A stretch of DNA of 64,000 bases from Geothrix paludis (lineage in GTDB: Bacteria > Acidobacteriota > Holophagae > Holophagales > Holophagaceae), in the NCBI RefSeq assembly GCF_022808815.1, contig NZ_JAKZLC010000001.1, forward strand, positions 310,001 through 374,000, read 5' to 3'. Below the pieces are notes generated by a model. It saw only the letters and a list, made by a program, of their open reading frames with translations, was not told where the DNA came from and did not search any database. Below, piece by piece: positions 35,448 to 44,403 of this stretch (position 1 is the stretch's first letter; each line of letters starts with the position of its first letter). Position numbers and translations under genes: made by a program.

Positions 35448-36437
35448 ATGACCCAGCCCCTCCTCCGCGTCCTGAACGGCGAAGCCCTCGACAAGCCCCC
35501 GGTGTGGTTCATGCGCCAGGCCGGGCGGTTCCTGCCCGAGTACCGCGCCGTGCGGGCCAAGGCCACCTTCGAGCAGCTGCTCAACGACTCGGACCTGGCC
35601 GCGGAGGTGACGCTGCAGCCCATCCGCCGCTTCCCCCAGATCGATGGCGCCATCATCTTCAGCGACATCCTGGTGATCCTCGACGCCCTGGGCTGCGAGG
35701 TCACGATCCCCGAAGGCGGGCCCCGCATCGGCAAGACGCTGGACCAGATCGACATCGACCGGCCCCTGGACGAGAAGGTGTTCGAGCCGGTCTGCGAGGC
35801 CATCCGCAAGGTGAAGAAGGAGCTGCCCGCCAAGGTGACCATGCTCGGCTTCGCCGGCGCCCCCTGGACCCTGCTGGCCTACGGCATCGAGGGGAAGGGG
35901 AGCAAGTCCTGGGCGAAGGCCAAGGCCTTCCTCCACCAGGAGCCGGTGCTGGCCCGCAAGTGGCTGGACAAGCTGGCGGACGCCGCCGCCCGCCTGCTGA
36001 ACCTGCACATCGAGGCCGGCGCCCAGGGCGTGCAGCTCTTCGACACCTGGGCCGGGGAGCTGGACGCGGACGACTACGCGACCTTCGCTCTGCCCTCTGT
36101 GGAGCGCACGCTCTCCCAGGTGAGCGCGGCCCCGACGCTGTTCTTCGCCCGCACGGGCTACCTGCCGGACAGCCTCAACCAGCTGCCCTGCAAGGGGCTG
36201 GCCGTGCCCTGGCAGGTGCCCATCACCGAGGCCCGCCGTCGCTTCCCCAAGATGGTGCTCCAGGGCAACCTCGACCCCATCGCGCTGCTGGCCGGGGCGG
36301 ACACCGCCAAGCGGAAGGCCCGGGCCATCGTGGACGCCATGAAGGGCCACCCGCACATCTTCAACCTCGGCCACGGGCTCGTGCCCGAGACCGATCCCGC
36401 CGTGGTGGCCGCCGTCCTTGACGAGGTGAAGGCATGA
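35448..36437 (+). CDS. hemE: Uroporphyrinogen decarboxylase
   Basis: 329 residues. The diagnostic motif RQAGRFLPEYR lies near the N-terminus, with FSDILVILDALG, GFAGAPWTLLAYGIEG and the HGLVPETDP end. It removes the four acetate carboxyls of uroporphyrinogen III to give coproporphyrinogen III. ATG 35448 is used; an in-frame GTG one codon earlier is possible. A 71-base gap separates it from hemL, and the stop overlaps hemN's start (ATGA). Confidence 0.96.
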   Translation: MTQPLLRVLNGEALDKPPVWFMRQAGRFLPEYRAVRAKATFEQLLNDSDLAAEVTLQPIRRFPQIDGAIIFSDILVILDALGCEVTIPEGGPRIGKTLDQIDIDRPLDEKVFEPVCEAIRKVKKELPAKVTMLGFAGAPWTLLAYGIEGKGSKSWAKAKAFLHQEPVLARKWLDKLADAAARLLNLHIEAGAQGVQLFDTWAGELDADDYATFALPSVERTLSQVSAAPTLFFARTGYLPDSLNQLPCKGLAVPWQVPITEARRRFPKMVLQGNLDPIALLAGADTAKRKARAIVDAMKGHPHIFNLGHGLVPETDPAVVAAVLDEVKA

Positions 36438-37804
36438 ACCAGCTAGCTGACCTCATTCGCCGCTACGACCGCCCCGGCCCGCGCTATACGGGCTATCCCA
36501 TGCCGCCGGCCTGGTCCGACGACTTCCCGGAGCCCGAGGTCCTCTCGGCCCTGGAGCGCGCCGACGCCCGCAAGGACGAGGCCCTGTCGCTCTACCTGCA
36601 CATCCCTTTCTGCCCGCGTCGCTGCGCCTACTGCGGCTGCAACGTGGTGGTGAGCCCCCAGTACGATCCCGTGGAGGCCTACCTCGCCGCGGTGACGAAG
36701 GAGCTGGATCTCGTCTGCGCCCGCCTGAAGGACCGCCGCAAGGCCCTCCAGCTGCACTGGGGTGGCGGCACGCCCACCTACCTGAAGGCGGCGGATCTCA
36801 CGCGCACCTTCAACCTGTTCAAGGAGCGCTTCGAGTTCCAGCCCGGGGCCGAGATCGCCATCGAGGTGGATCCCACCTTCCTGGAGCCCGATCAGCTGCC
36901 GACGCTCCGCAAGCTGGGCTTCAACCGGGTGTCCTTCGGCGTGCAGGACCTGGACGAGAACGTGCAGGCCCTCATCACCCGCGGCCAGACCTGGGACCAC
37001 ACCCTGACCGCCATGAAGCAGTGCCGGGACCTGGGCTTTGAGGGCGTGAACCTGGACCTGGTCTACGGCCTGCCGGGTCAGACCATGGACACCTTCCGCC
37101 GCACCCTGGAGTCCACCCTGGAGCTGTCGCCGGACCGCATGGCCATCTACGGCTTCGCCTACCTGCCCAGCATCATGCCCTTCCAGCGGAGCATCCCCGC
37201 CGAGACGCTGCCCTCCCCGGATCTGCGCCTGGACCTGCTCCTTCTGGCCTCGGACATCCTGGAGAAGGCGGGCTACGTGGCCATCGGCATGGACCACTTC
37301 GCCCACCCGAACGATCCCATGGCCAAGGCTGTGAACGAAGGCCGACTCATCCGCAACTTCATGGGCTACGCCGTGGCTGCCGGCACGGACCTGGTGGGCT
37401 TCGGACCCAGCGCCATCTCCAACGTGGCGGGAGTCTACTCCCAGAACGAGAAGATCCTCGCCAAGTGGGAGCGAAGCATCACCGACGGCCACCTGGCGGT
37501 CCACAAGGGCCACCGCCTGTCCGAGGACGATGAGCTGCGTCGATGGGTCATCCACCACCTTATGGGCCACTTCGAATTGAAGTGGGACGACCTCAAGGCC
37601 AAGTTCGGCGTGGACGGCCCCGTCATGTTCGCCGATGCCGTGGCCCAGCTGGAGGAGGAAGTCTCCCAGGGCACCGTGGAGGTCCGGCCCGAGGGCATCT
37701 TCATCACCCAGCTCGGCCGGCGCTTCGTGCGCAACCTGGTGCAGCCCTTCGACGCCTACCTGGCCAAGCTCAGTGCCAAGACGCCTTTTTCCAGGACGGT
37801 GTGA
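36434..37804 (+). CDS. hemN: Oxygen-independent coproporphyrinogen III oxidase
   Basis: 456 residues, full HemN length. The RYTGYP motif is at 17-22. The radical-SAM cluster motif CPRRCAYCGC is near residue 58. HWGGGTPTYL and FGVQDLDENVQ are the SAM-site segments, and the C-terminal HemN domain is complete. This distinguishes it from shorter HemW proteins. It converts coproporphyrinogen III to protoporphyrinogen IX without oxygen, as in anaerobes and facultative organisms. It is the last gene of the haem block; no protoporphyrinogen oxidase or ferrochelatase gene follows in this window. Confidence 0.94.
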   Translation: MNQLADLIRRYDRPGPRYTGYPMPPAWSDDFPEPEVLSALERADARKDEALSLYLHIPFCPRRCAYCGCNVVVSPQYDPVEAYLAAVTKELDLVCARLKDRRKALQLHWGGGTPTYLKAADLTRTFNLFKERFEFQPGAEIAIEVDPTFLEPDQLPTLRKLGFNRVSFGVQDLDENVQALITRGQTWDHTLTAMKQCRDLGFEGVNLDLVYGLPGQTMDTFRRTLESTLELSPDRMAIYGFAYLPSIMPFQRSIPAETLPSPDLRLDLLLLASDILEKAGYVAIGMDHFAHPNDPMAKAVNEGRLIRNFMGYAVAAGTDLVGFGPSAISNVAGVYSQNEKILAKWERSITDGHLAVHKGHRLSEDDELRRWVIHHLMGHFELKWDDLKAKFGVDGPVMFADAVAQLEEEVSQGTVEVRPEGIFITQLGRRFVRNLVQPFDAYLAKLSAKTPFSRTV

Positions 37805-37813
37805 CGTCTGCCA

Positions 37814-37841
37814 TTGAATAGCTGACCACAGGGCCTACATT
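37814..37841 (+). promoter_or_regulatory. Sigma-70-like promoter for the phosphatase-like gene
   Basis: TTGAAT, a 16-bp spacer and TACATT lie just after the hemN stop. The predicted start would give a leader of about 100 bases before the gene at 37950, which includes a stem-loop. Confidence 0.45.
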
Positions 37842-37866
37842 AAGGACTGTGGAGACCCGCCCGCCC

Positions 37867-37893
37867 GGGCCTTGGCTCCGCAGCCGAAGGCCC
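37867..37893 (+). other. Leader stem-loop
   Basis: GGGCCTTGGCT pairs with AGCCGAAGGCCC around a CCGC loop (one bulge). It lies in the leader between the promoter at 37814 and the ATG at 37950. No T-run follows. It could end hemN messages weakly or affect the leader; I cannot tell which. Confidence 0.4.
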
Positions 37894-37949
37894 CTCCGGT
37901 GGTCTCCGCGAACCGGCCTGGACATCCAGGCGATCTCGCGGAGGGTTCC

Positions 37950-38456
37950 ATGTTCCGGACCATGCTTCTCCTGCTCCCGGCGCTCGTGCTCCAGGCCGGA
38001 GAGCCGGCCATCCCCAACTCGGTGGAAGTGCGCTCCGGCATCTTCGTCCTGAAGGGACCGCCCAATCCGGCGACCTGCGTGGCCATGAAGAAGGAGCACA
38101 TCACCCACGTCATCGACCTCCGCCGGGACGACGAGCCTGATCTGGACTGCGAGTCCGAGTCCTCCCGCCTGCAGGATCTGGGCATCCACTACCTGCGGTA
38201 CGCCATCAGCAAGACGCCCCCCGCCGCGGACTTCGATTTCCTGAGGTCGGTCCTGCGGGACATGCCGAAGGGCTCGAAGGTCGTCATCCATTGCAGCAAT
38301 GGCAACCGTGCCGCCGCGGCCGTCTGCCCATGGTTGGTGCTCGACAAGGGCATGCCCGTGGCCGAGGCGATGCGGATCGCCACCGAAGCCGGCATGAAGG
38401 CCCCGGAGACCCAGGAGGCGGTGCGGCGGTATCTGGCCCGTCAGGGCCGGACCTGA
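37950..38456 (+). CDS. Exported phosphatase-like protein (DUF442/beta-lactamase-hydrolase-like)
   Basis: 168 residues. The signal peptide is MLLLLPALVLQAGEP. A fold related to dual-specificity phosphatases follows: HVIDLRRDDEPD near 50 is the general-acid loop region and VIHCSNGNRAAAA the signature loop. The loop is CxxxxR rather than the CxxxxxR of true tyrosine phosphatases, which fits the DUF442/rhodanese-related group. A GAGGG ribosome site precedes ATG 37950. It would act in the periplasm; the substrate is unknown. Confidence 0.75.
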   Translation: MFRTMLLLLPALVLQAGEPAIPNSVEVRSGIFVLKGPPNPATCVAMKKEHITHVIDLRRDDEPDLDCESESSRLQDLGIHYLRYAISKTPPAADFDFLRSVLRDMPKGSKVVIHCSNGNRAAAAVCPWLVLDKGMPVAEAMRIATEAGMKAPETQEAVRRYLARQGRT

Positions 38457-38462
38457 ACCGGT

Positions 38463-40289
38463 TCAGATCCTGGGTTCCTGGTACATCGCCTCGATCTGCT
38501 TGGCGTACATCTCATTGATGACGCGGCGCTTCACCTTCAGGGAAGGGGTGAGCTGGCCGCCTTCGAGGGTCATCTCCTCGGAGAGGAGGGTCATCTTCTT
38601 GATGCGCTCGTAGTTCGAGAGGCGCTCGTTGATCCGCTCGACGCGGCTGCCGACCTTGGCGTACACCAGGGGGTTCTGGATGAGGTCGGCGTGGCTCTTG
38701 AAGGTGATCTTCTTGTAGCCGGCCCAGCGGACCAGGCTGTCGAAGTTCGGCACGATGAGGACGCTGATGAAGTTCCGCTTGTCGCCGATGAGCACGGCCT
38801 GGGAGATGTATTTGTCCACCTTGAGCATGTTCTCGATGGGCTGGGGGGCCACCTTCTTGCCGCCGCTGGTGACGATGAGCTCCTTCTTCCGGTCCGTGAT
38901 GTAGAGGCGCCCCTGGTCGTCGAGGTGGCCGATGTCGCCGGTGTGGAAATAGCCGTCCGCGTCGATGGCCTCCCGCGTGGCCGCTTCGTTGTTCCAGTAG
39001 CCCACCATGATGTTCGGCCCCTGGCACAGGATCTCGCCGTCTTCCGCGATCTTCACGAAGGGACGTCCTTCCCATTCCTGGTAGAGCGGCCTTCCCACGC
39101 AGCCGGGAATCACGTCGCCCAGGCGGTTCACGGTGATGACGGGACTGGTCTCGGTCAGCCCGTACCCTTCGAGGATGGGCAGTCCGATGATCCAGAAGAA
39201 CTCCATGATCTTGCCGCCCAGGGGCGCGCCGCCGCTGATGGCGATCTTCAGGCGCCCACCGGTGCGCTGGCGGATCTTCTCGAAGACCACGGCCTTGGCG
39301 GTGCGGTACCACATGCCCTTCCAGGAAGGCGGTTCCTGGCCCTTCATCAGGTAGGGCACGGCCTGGCGGCCCGCCAGCATGGCCCAGTGGAAGATCAGTC
39401 GCTTGATGAAACTGCCCGCCGACACCGTGTCGTAGATCTTCGCGAAGATCTTCTCGTAGATGCGCGGGACCGAGGCCATGAGCGTGGGCTTGACCTCCAG
39501 CATGTCGGCCGCCACGGTGGCGACGCTCTCGGCGTAGTAGATGGAGGCGCCGGCGTGGAACCACAGGAAGTGGCCGGCCATGCGCTCGAAGATGTGGGTG
39601 AGGGGCAGGAAGCTCAGGGCCCGCTCGCCCTCTCCAATGTTGCTCACGGTGGCCCGGGAGGCGAGGACGTTGGAGACCAGGTTGCCGTGGGTGAGCATGG
39701 CGCCCTTGGGATCTCCGGTCGTGCCGGAGGTGTAGATGAGGGTAAGGATGTCCGAGGGCTTCCGCTGCTCGCCCCAGGTGCGGACCTCGGAACGGCGGGC
39801 CTCCATGGCCTCTCCTTCGCGCAGGAGGTCGGACCACAGGAACAGGGCGCGGCCCGTGTCCGCGGGCAACTCGCCGTCGATCAGGACCGCGGCCTCGAGG
39901 CGAGGAAGCTCGCTCCAGCGGCCCAGCACCTTGTCCAGCTGTTCGCGGGTGGAGCAGAGGGCCCAGCGGGCCTCGCTGTCCTTGAGGATGTAGGCGGCCT
40001 GTTCGGCGTTCAGCGTGGCGTAGATGGTGACGTCCGGGATGCCCTGGATGGCGCAGGCGAAGTCCGCGATGGCCCACTCCGGGCGGTTCTCCGACAGGAA
40101 GGCCACCCGGTCTCCGGCCTTGAGCCCATGGGCCGCCATGGCCAGCGCCAGCCGCTCGACCCGGGCCACCACCTCCGCATGGGAAATGGGCACGTAGACC
40201 CCGTTCTGTTTGGACGCCAGGGCATCCGGAAGATTCCTCTCCGCAGCGGCATAGAAAAGCTGGGCAATGGTCTCTACTGGCTGCGCCAC
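38463..40289 (-). CDS. Long-chain acyl-CoA synthetase (FadD15-type)
   Basis: About 608 residues of the ANL adenylating superfamily. The ATP/AMP motif YTSGTTGDPKGAM is near residue 170; GYGLTETSP is the A5 motif; YFHTGDIGHLDDQGRLYITDRKKE (in part) is the A8 hinge. It activates fatty acids as acyl-AMP and then acyl-CoA at the inner membrane. The start is chosen as GTG 40289, because TGGAG lies 5 bases upstream and the protein then begins at the family's usual point. ATG at 40322 is the alternative and would overlap the divergent xerC start. The stop lies 6 bases from the upstream gene's stop, convergent. Confidence 0.9.
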   Translation of the reverse strand: MAQPVETIAQLFYAAAERNLPDALASKQNGVYVPISHAEVVARVERLALAMAAHGLKAGDRVAFLSENRPEWAIADFACAIQGIPDVTIYATLNAEQAAYILKDSEARWALCSTREQLDKVLGRWSELPRLEAAVLIDGELPADTGRALFLWSDLLREGEAMEARRSEVRTWGEQRKPSDILTLIYTSGTTGDPKGAMLTHGNLVSNVLASRATVSNIGEGERALSFLPLTHIFERMAGHFLWFHAGASIYYAESVATVAADMLEVKPTLMASVPRIYEKIFAKIYDTVSAGSFIKRLIFHWAMLAGRQAVPYLMKGQEPPSWKGMWYRTAKAVVFEKIRQRTGGRLKIAISGGAPLGGKIMEFFWIIGLPILEGYGLTETSPVITVNRLGDVIPGCVGRPLYQEWEGRPFVKIAEDGEILCQGPNIMVGYWNNEAATREAIDADGYFHTGDIGHLDDQGRLYITDRKKELIVTSGGKKVAPQPIENMLKVDKYISQAVLIGDKRNFISVLIVPNFDSLVRWAGYKKITFKSHADLIQNPLVYAKVGSRVERINERLSNYERIKKMTLLSEEMTLEGGQLTPSLKVKRRVINEMYAKQIEAMYQEPRI

Positions 40290-40320
40290 AATGACTCCAG
40301 ACACTTGGGGATGTGTGGAC

Positions 40321-41241
40321 ATGGTAGCAGGGAAGGGCGCGGCACCGCTGGGGGAGGGCATCCAGGCCTTCCACCTGGAGCAGCGCGCCCGGGGCGTGTC
40401 ACCGCACACCGCTCGCGCCCAGATGGGTGATCTGGACAAGCTGTTGGACCACGCCGTCCGCTGCCAGTGGGGTGGCTGGGAGGTGAGCCCGCGCACGGTG
40501 CGGGGCTTCGCGCTGGAGCTGGGGGACCGGGGGCTGGATCCCGCCAGCCAGGCCCGCGTCCTCTCGACGGCCCGCACCTTCTTCCGTTGGCTGTGGGAGA
40601 CCCGGCGCATCTCGAAGAACCCCGCCTCGGGTCTGCGGAACCCCAAGCAGCCCAAGAGGCTGCCCGCCTTCCTCACGGAGGGTGAGAGCCAGGCCCTGCT
40701 GGACCTCCCGCCCGCGGTGGACTTCCCCTCGGCGAGGCTGGCCTGCCTGCTGGAGCTGCTCTACGCCTCGGGCCTGCGCGTCTCCGAGCTGGTGGGCCTG
40801 GACCTGCAGGATCTGCTCATGGAGCAGCGGACGCTGCGGGTGCTGGGCAAGGGGCGCAAGGAGCGCCTGGTGCCCTACCACGCGCAGGCGGCGGCCATCC
40901 TGGATGCCTACCTGGGGTTAAGGTCCGCCTTCCTCGCGCAGAAGGAACTGCCCCCGAGCCCGGCCCTCTTCCTCAACCAGCGGGGCGGCAGGCTCACGCC
41001 CACCAGCGTGCGGGCCCTGCTGCGGTCGGCCCTCGAGGCGGCGGCGGTGCGATCGCGGGTGAGCCCCCATGCCCTTCGGCACAGCTTCGCCACGCACCTG
41101 CTGAACCGCGGGATGGACCTGCGCGCCATCCAGGAACTGCTGGGCCACGCAAGCCTGAGCACCACCCAGCGCTACACTCATCTGGGCCTGGAAGAGCTGG
41201 CCCGGACCTACGAAAAGGCCCATCCCCGGGCGAAAGGCTAG
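40321..41241 (+). CDS. xerC: Tyrosine recombinase XerC
   Basis: 306 residues. The catalytic set is R in ASGLRVSEL, K in GKGRKERLVPY, HxxR in HALRHSFATHLL, H in LLGHASLSTTQ and Y in RYTHLG. The DLRAIQELLGHASLSTTQRYTHL form (in part) is XerC-like. It works with XerD (gene at 4518) on the dif site to resolve chromosome dimers. The start ATG at 40321 has GGGGA 9 bases upstream. It is divergent from the acyl-CoA synthetase gene, whose alternative start it would overlap. Confidence 0.87.
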   Translation: MVAGKGAAPLGEGIQAFHLEQRARGVSPHTARAQMGDLDKLLDHAVRCQWGGWEVSPRTVRGFALELGDRGLDPASQARVLSTARTFFRWLWETRRISKNPASGLRNPKQPKRLPAFLTEGESQALLDLPPAVDFPSARLACLLELLYASGLRVSELVGLDLQDLLMEQRTLRVLGKGRKERLVPYHAQAAAILDAYLGLRSAFLAQKELPPSPALFLNQRGGRLTPTSVRALLRSALEAAAVRSRVSPHALRHSFATHLLNRGMDLRAIQELLGHASLSTTQRYTHLGLEELARTYEKAHPRAKG

Positions 41242-41251
41242 GAGCTTCCCC

Positions 41252-41938
41252 ATGACATTCGTCATTCCCGCCCCCACCGCACCGACGCTTCCGGTCGTGG
41301 ATACCGACGGCCAGTTTCCCGTGCGCAGGGTCTACTGCGTGGGTCGGAACTACGCGGACCACGCGCGGGAGATGGGCGGGAATCCGGACCGGGAGCCTCC
41401 GTTCTTCTTCGGTAAGCCGTCGGATACGGTGGTGCCGCGCGGCGGTGACATCGCCTACCCGCCCCTCACCTCCAACCTGCATCACGAGGTAGAACTGGTG
41501 GTGGCCCTGGGCGGCGGTGGACGGGACATCCCCGCGGAGAAGGCCCTGGCTTGCGTCTACGGCTATGCCGTGGGCATCGACCTCACCCGCCGGGACCTCC
41601 AGGCCAAGTTCAAGGACAAGGGCCAGCCCTGGGAGATGGCCAAGGGCTTCGACCAGTCGGCGCCCGTGTCCGCGGTGATGCCGGCCTCGCGCTGCGGCCA
41701 TCCGGCCATCGGCGCCATCTGGCTGGCCGTGGACGGCGCCGACCGCCAGCGCGGCGATCTCTCCCAGATGACCTGGAACGTGGCGGAGGTGATCGCCCAC
41801 CTCTCCACCTATGTGGCCCTGGCGCCCGGCGATCTCATCTTCACGGGCACGCCTTCGGGCGTGGGGGCGCTGGTGCGCGGGAACCGCGTGACCTGCGGCA
41901 TCGAGGGCGTCGGCGACCTGGCGATCACCCTGATCTGA
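41252..41938 (+). CDS. Fumarylacetoacetate hydrolase-family protein
   Basis: 228 residues, the size of YcgM/FAHD1-type acylpyruvases. The metal-site HHEVELVVALG carries the conserved glutamates, and YAVGIDLTRRDLQ plus GKPSDTVVPRG match the core barrel. TGTPSGVGAL is near the C-terminus. Members hydrolyse acylpyruvates or decarboxylate oxaloacetate; substrate cannot be assigned. It follows xerC by 10 bases and converges on the DUF4388 gene. Confidence 0.87.
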   Translation: MTFVIPAPTAPTLPVVDTDGQFPVRRVYCVGRNYADHAREMGGNPDREPPFFFGKPSDTVVPRGGDIAYPPLTSNLHHEVELVVALGGGGRDIPAEKALACVYGYAVGIDLTRRDLQAKFKDKGQPWEMAKGFDQSAPVSAVMPASRCGHPAIGAIWLAVDGADRQRGDLSQMTWNVAEVIAHLSTYVALAPGDLIFTGTPSGVGALVRGNRVTCGIEGVGDLAITLI

Positions 41939-41945
41939 TCTCGAA

Positions 41946-42764
41946 TCAGGGTGCCGGCCGCACCTTCACGTGGGCGCCTTCGGAGAGCCCCCAGGCCTGC
42001 ATCAGCTCCCGGGGGATGGCCACGTGCTTCTCGGCGAGCCCGGGCATGAACTCCACCCGCTCCACGGCGGGCCCCTTGGGCCAGATGACCCTCAGGTTGC
42101 TGACCCCGTGGCGGTAGGGGCCGAGGACGGTCCACCAGCCTTCCATGGCGGCCGGAAGGCCGAGGTGGTCGCCTTTCTTGAACAGGCCGGTCTTCAGCTC
42201 GGCGACGGTGACATGGGCGTCCGGCTCCAGCACTTCGAGGCGGCCGGCCTCCTTGAGCAGGGAGGCCGCCTGCAGCACGGTCACATCGTTCTGTCCCGTG
42301 GCGGCCATGATGTCCTGAAAGTCGCGGTAGCCGTCGAAGAAGGGCATGACCCGGCGATCCTCAGCGAACACCTTGATGCCCTCAAGGAGCTGAGGCGGAC
42401 GCAGGGTGGGCCAGGGCACCGCCGTGAGCCTGGGGAAGATGCCATGCAAGCGGCGGCGGCTGTCCTGGAGACGCGCGGAGTCCATGAGCAGATCCGGCAC
42501 CGTGCGGCGGATCGAGGCCGGGGCCTGGATCTGGGTGGCGAGGAACTCGAAGTGGCCGGTCACCCATTCCAGGATCTCGAAGGCGGCCGTCTCGCCCCGC
42601 GCCGCCACGGTCTCGGCGTGGATCACCTCGCCACCGGAGAAGTAGAGCACGCCGCTGATCTTTCCCGAGGTGACCTGGAGCATGCCCGTCTTCCGGTTGG
42701 CGTGCAGGAGCTGCGCCACATCGGTGAGGGAAATGCTCTCCAGGGTACCGCGGAGATTGCTCAA
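41946..42764 (-). CDS. DUF4388 (PATAN-like) protein with an AbrB-like C-terminal end
   Basis: 272 residues. The DUF4388 domain covers 1-95: LRGTLESISLTDVAQLLHANRKTGMLQV (in part) and ISGVLYFSGGEVIHAE are typical. These domains are known from regulators of motility and surface behaviour in delta-proteobacteria and Acidobacteriota. The last 40 residues (VAIPRELMQAWGLSEGAHVKV) resemble a SpoVT/AbrB strand pattern; this is tentative. The start is TTG at 42764, overlapping the pdxJ stop as TTGA. GGAGG within pdxJ is the ribosome site. An ATG start would remove the first half of the domain. Confidence 0.72.
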   Translation of the reverse strand: MSNLRGTLESISLTDVAQLLHANRKTGMLQVTSGKISGVLYFSGGEVIHAETVAARGETAAFEILEWVTGHFEFLATQIQAPASIRRTVPDLLMDSARLQDSRRRLHGIFPRLTAVPWPTLRPPQLLEGIKVFAEDRRVMPFFDGYRDFQDIMAATGQNDVTVLQAASLLKEAGRLEVLEPDAHVTVAELKTGLFKKGDHLGLPAAMEGWWTVLGPYRHGVSNLRVIWPKGPAVERVEFMPGLAEKHVAIPRELMQAWGLSEGAHVKVRPAP

Positions 42765-43489
42765 GGCCTGGCCTCCGCCATGGCGGCCAGCATCTCCTCC
42801 ACAGACCGTTCCAGGCCCACGAGCACCGCCCGTCCGATGAGGCTGTGGCCGATGTTGAGTTCCTCGATCTCGGGAATCGCGGCGATGGGTCCCACGTTCT
42901 GGAGGGTCAGGCCGTGCCCGGCGAGGATGCGCAGGCCCAGCCGGCTGCCCAGACGGGCCGCGTCGCGGATCCGGCCCAGTTCCAGTGTCGGGTCGGAATC
43001 CATGGGCAGGTCGCTGTAGATCCCCGTGTTCAGCTCCACCGCGTCGGCCTCCAGCTTGGCGGCCATCTTCACCTGGTCCAGCACGGGATCCACGAACAGG
43101 CTCACATGGATCCCCGCGCTGCGGAGCTCCCGCATGACCGGGCGCAGCATGCCCTGGAGGAAGATGGCGTCCAGGCCTCCCTGGGTGGTGAGTTCCTCCC
43201 GGCTTTCGGGCACCAGGGTCATCCAGGAGGGCCGGAACGGGACCACCGCTTCCAGAGTCTCCGGCGTCGCGGCGCATTCCACGTTCAGGGGGATAGCGAG
43301 AACCTCCTTCAGGACGCGGAGGTCACGGTCCTGGATGTGGCGGCGATCGCTCCGGAGATGCACGGTGATGCCGTGGGCCCCGGCGCTCTGGGCCAGCAGG
43401 GCCGCCGCCACGGGTTCGGGTTCGTGGCCGCCGCGGGCCTGCCTGAGGGTGGCCACATGGTCGATATTCACGCCAAGCCTGAGGTTCAA
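42761..43489 (-). CDS. pdxJ: Pyridoxine 5'-phosphate synthase
   Basis: 242 residues, the family length. Signatures are LGVNIDHVATLRQARGG, HLRSDRRHIQDRD, NVECAATPE and the end ELNIGHSLIGRAV. It condenses 1-deoxyxylulose-5-phosphate with 3-amino-2-oxopropyl phosphate to pyridoxine 5'-phosphate. The start codon is TTG at 43489, preceded by TGGAG. No in-frame ATG near the start fits the family. Its stop overlaps the TTG start of the DUF4388 gene, so the two are translationally coupled. Confidence 0.94.
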   Translation of the reverse strand: MNLRLGVNIDHVATLRQARGGHEPEPVAAALLAQSAGAHGITVHLRSDRRHIQDRDLRVLKEVLAIPLNVECAATPETLEAVVPFRPSWMTLVPESREELTTQGGLDAIFLQGMLRPVMRELRSAGIHVSLFVDPVLDQVKMAAKLEADAVELNTGIYSDLPMDSDPTLELGRIRDAARLGSRLGLRILAGHGLTLQNVGPIAAIPEIEELNIGHSLIGRAVLVGLERSVEEMLAAMAEARP

Positions 43490-43588
43490 TGCGGGCTCCA
43501 GTAGCTGATGCCTCTTAGCTTACCCTCCAATCGGCCGCGGAAAGGCCGAGCGTGAATTTCAAAAAAAGGAGTTGAAACATTCATTTTT

Positions 43589-43605
43589 GGAACCATGCTT
43601 GTTCC
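43589..43605 (+). promoter_or_regulatory. Inverted repeat directly before the dioxygenase start
   Basis: GGAAC and GTTCC arms flank 7 bases; the right arm ends at the base before ATG 43606. The repeat lies in an unusually AT-rich stretch between pdxJ and this gene. A hairpin in RNA could affect initiation, or a dimeric regulator could bind the DNA. Confidence 0.4.
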
Positions 43606-44388
43606 ATGGCTGACTCCCCGCTTCTCCCCACCCTGTTCCTCGCCCACGGATCACCCATGCTGGCCCTGGAAGGAGGCGCCTGGGGCAAGGCCGTGTCCGC
43701 CCTCGGCCTCCGATTGCCGCCATTGAGGGGCATTCTCGTCTGCTCCGCCCACTGGGAGGCGGCGGGGCCGATGCACCTCTCATCTGCGAAGAGGCCTGGC
43801 GTCATGCATGATTTCGGTGGGTTCCCGGAGGAGCTCTACACCCTCGACTATCCGGCTCCGGGATCCCCCGAATTGGCCGCCGAAGCCGCCGGCCTCCTGA
43901 ACACCGCGGGCCTGGAGGCGGAGCTCGACGATCACCGTCCCCTGGATCATGGCGCCTGGGTGCCCCTGCGGTACCTGGCCCCCGGCGCGGAAGTTCCCGT
44001 GGTGCAGCTCTCGCTACCCCGGCCCCGGACCCCGGAAGGGCTCCTGGCCGCAGGCCGGGCCCTGGCTCCCCTACGGCGATCCGGCGTGCTTATCCTGGGC
44101 AGTGGGGGCGTGGTGCACAACCTCCGCCGCCTGGATTGGCAGGATGCTTCCGCCCCGCAGCCCTGGGGCCTGGCCTTCCAGGCCTGGGTGCGCGGCCGCC
44201 TGGAAGCCGGGGACCTCGAGGCCCTCGCGGACTGGCGGAAGGCGCCTGGTGCGACGGAATCCGTGCCCACCTCTGAGCATCTGGACCCCCTGTTCGTGGC
44301 CGTCGGCGCGGCTGGATCCGTGCCCGAGCCGGTCTTCGAAGGCTGGCAGCTGGGCAGTCTCAGCCTGGAGAGCTACCTGTTCGCTTGA
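43606..44388 (+). CDS. LigB-family extradiol ring-cleavage dioxygenase (YgiD/DODA-like)
   Basis: 260 residues. The metal ligands fit the YgiD group: His in LAHGSPML, His in CSAHWEA, His in DHGAWVPL. GVLILGSGGVVHNLR is the C-terminal family block. Relatives open catechol rings such as DOPA and need Fe(II) or Zn(II). The E. coli homologue YgiD makes betalamic-type products from DOPA. No aromatic-degradation genes are nearby, so the substrate is unknown. ATG 43606 has no strong ribosome site but ends an inverted repeat; GGAG is further upstream at about 43568. Confidence 0.88.
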   Translation: MADSPLLPTLFLAHGSPMLALEGGAWGKAVSALGLRLPPLRGILVCSAHWEAAGPMHLSSAKRPGVMHDFGGFPEELYTLDYPAPGSPELAAEAAGLLNTAGLEAELDDHRPLDHGAWVPLRYLAPGAEVPVVQLSLPRPRTPEGLLAAGRALAPLRRSGVLILGSGGVVHNLRRLDWQDASAPQPWGLAFQAWVRGRLEAGDLEALADWRKAPGATESVPTSEHLDPLFVAVGAAGSVPEPVFEGWQLGSLSLESYLFA

Positions 44389-44403
44389 AGGCTGCGGCAG
44401 GCC

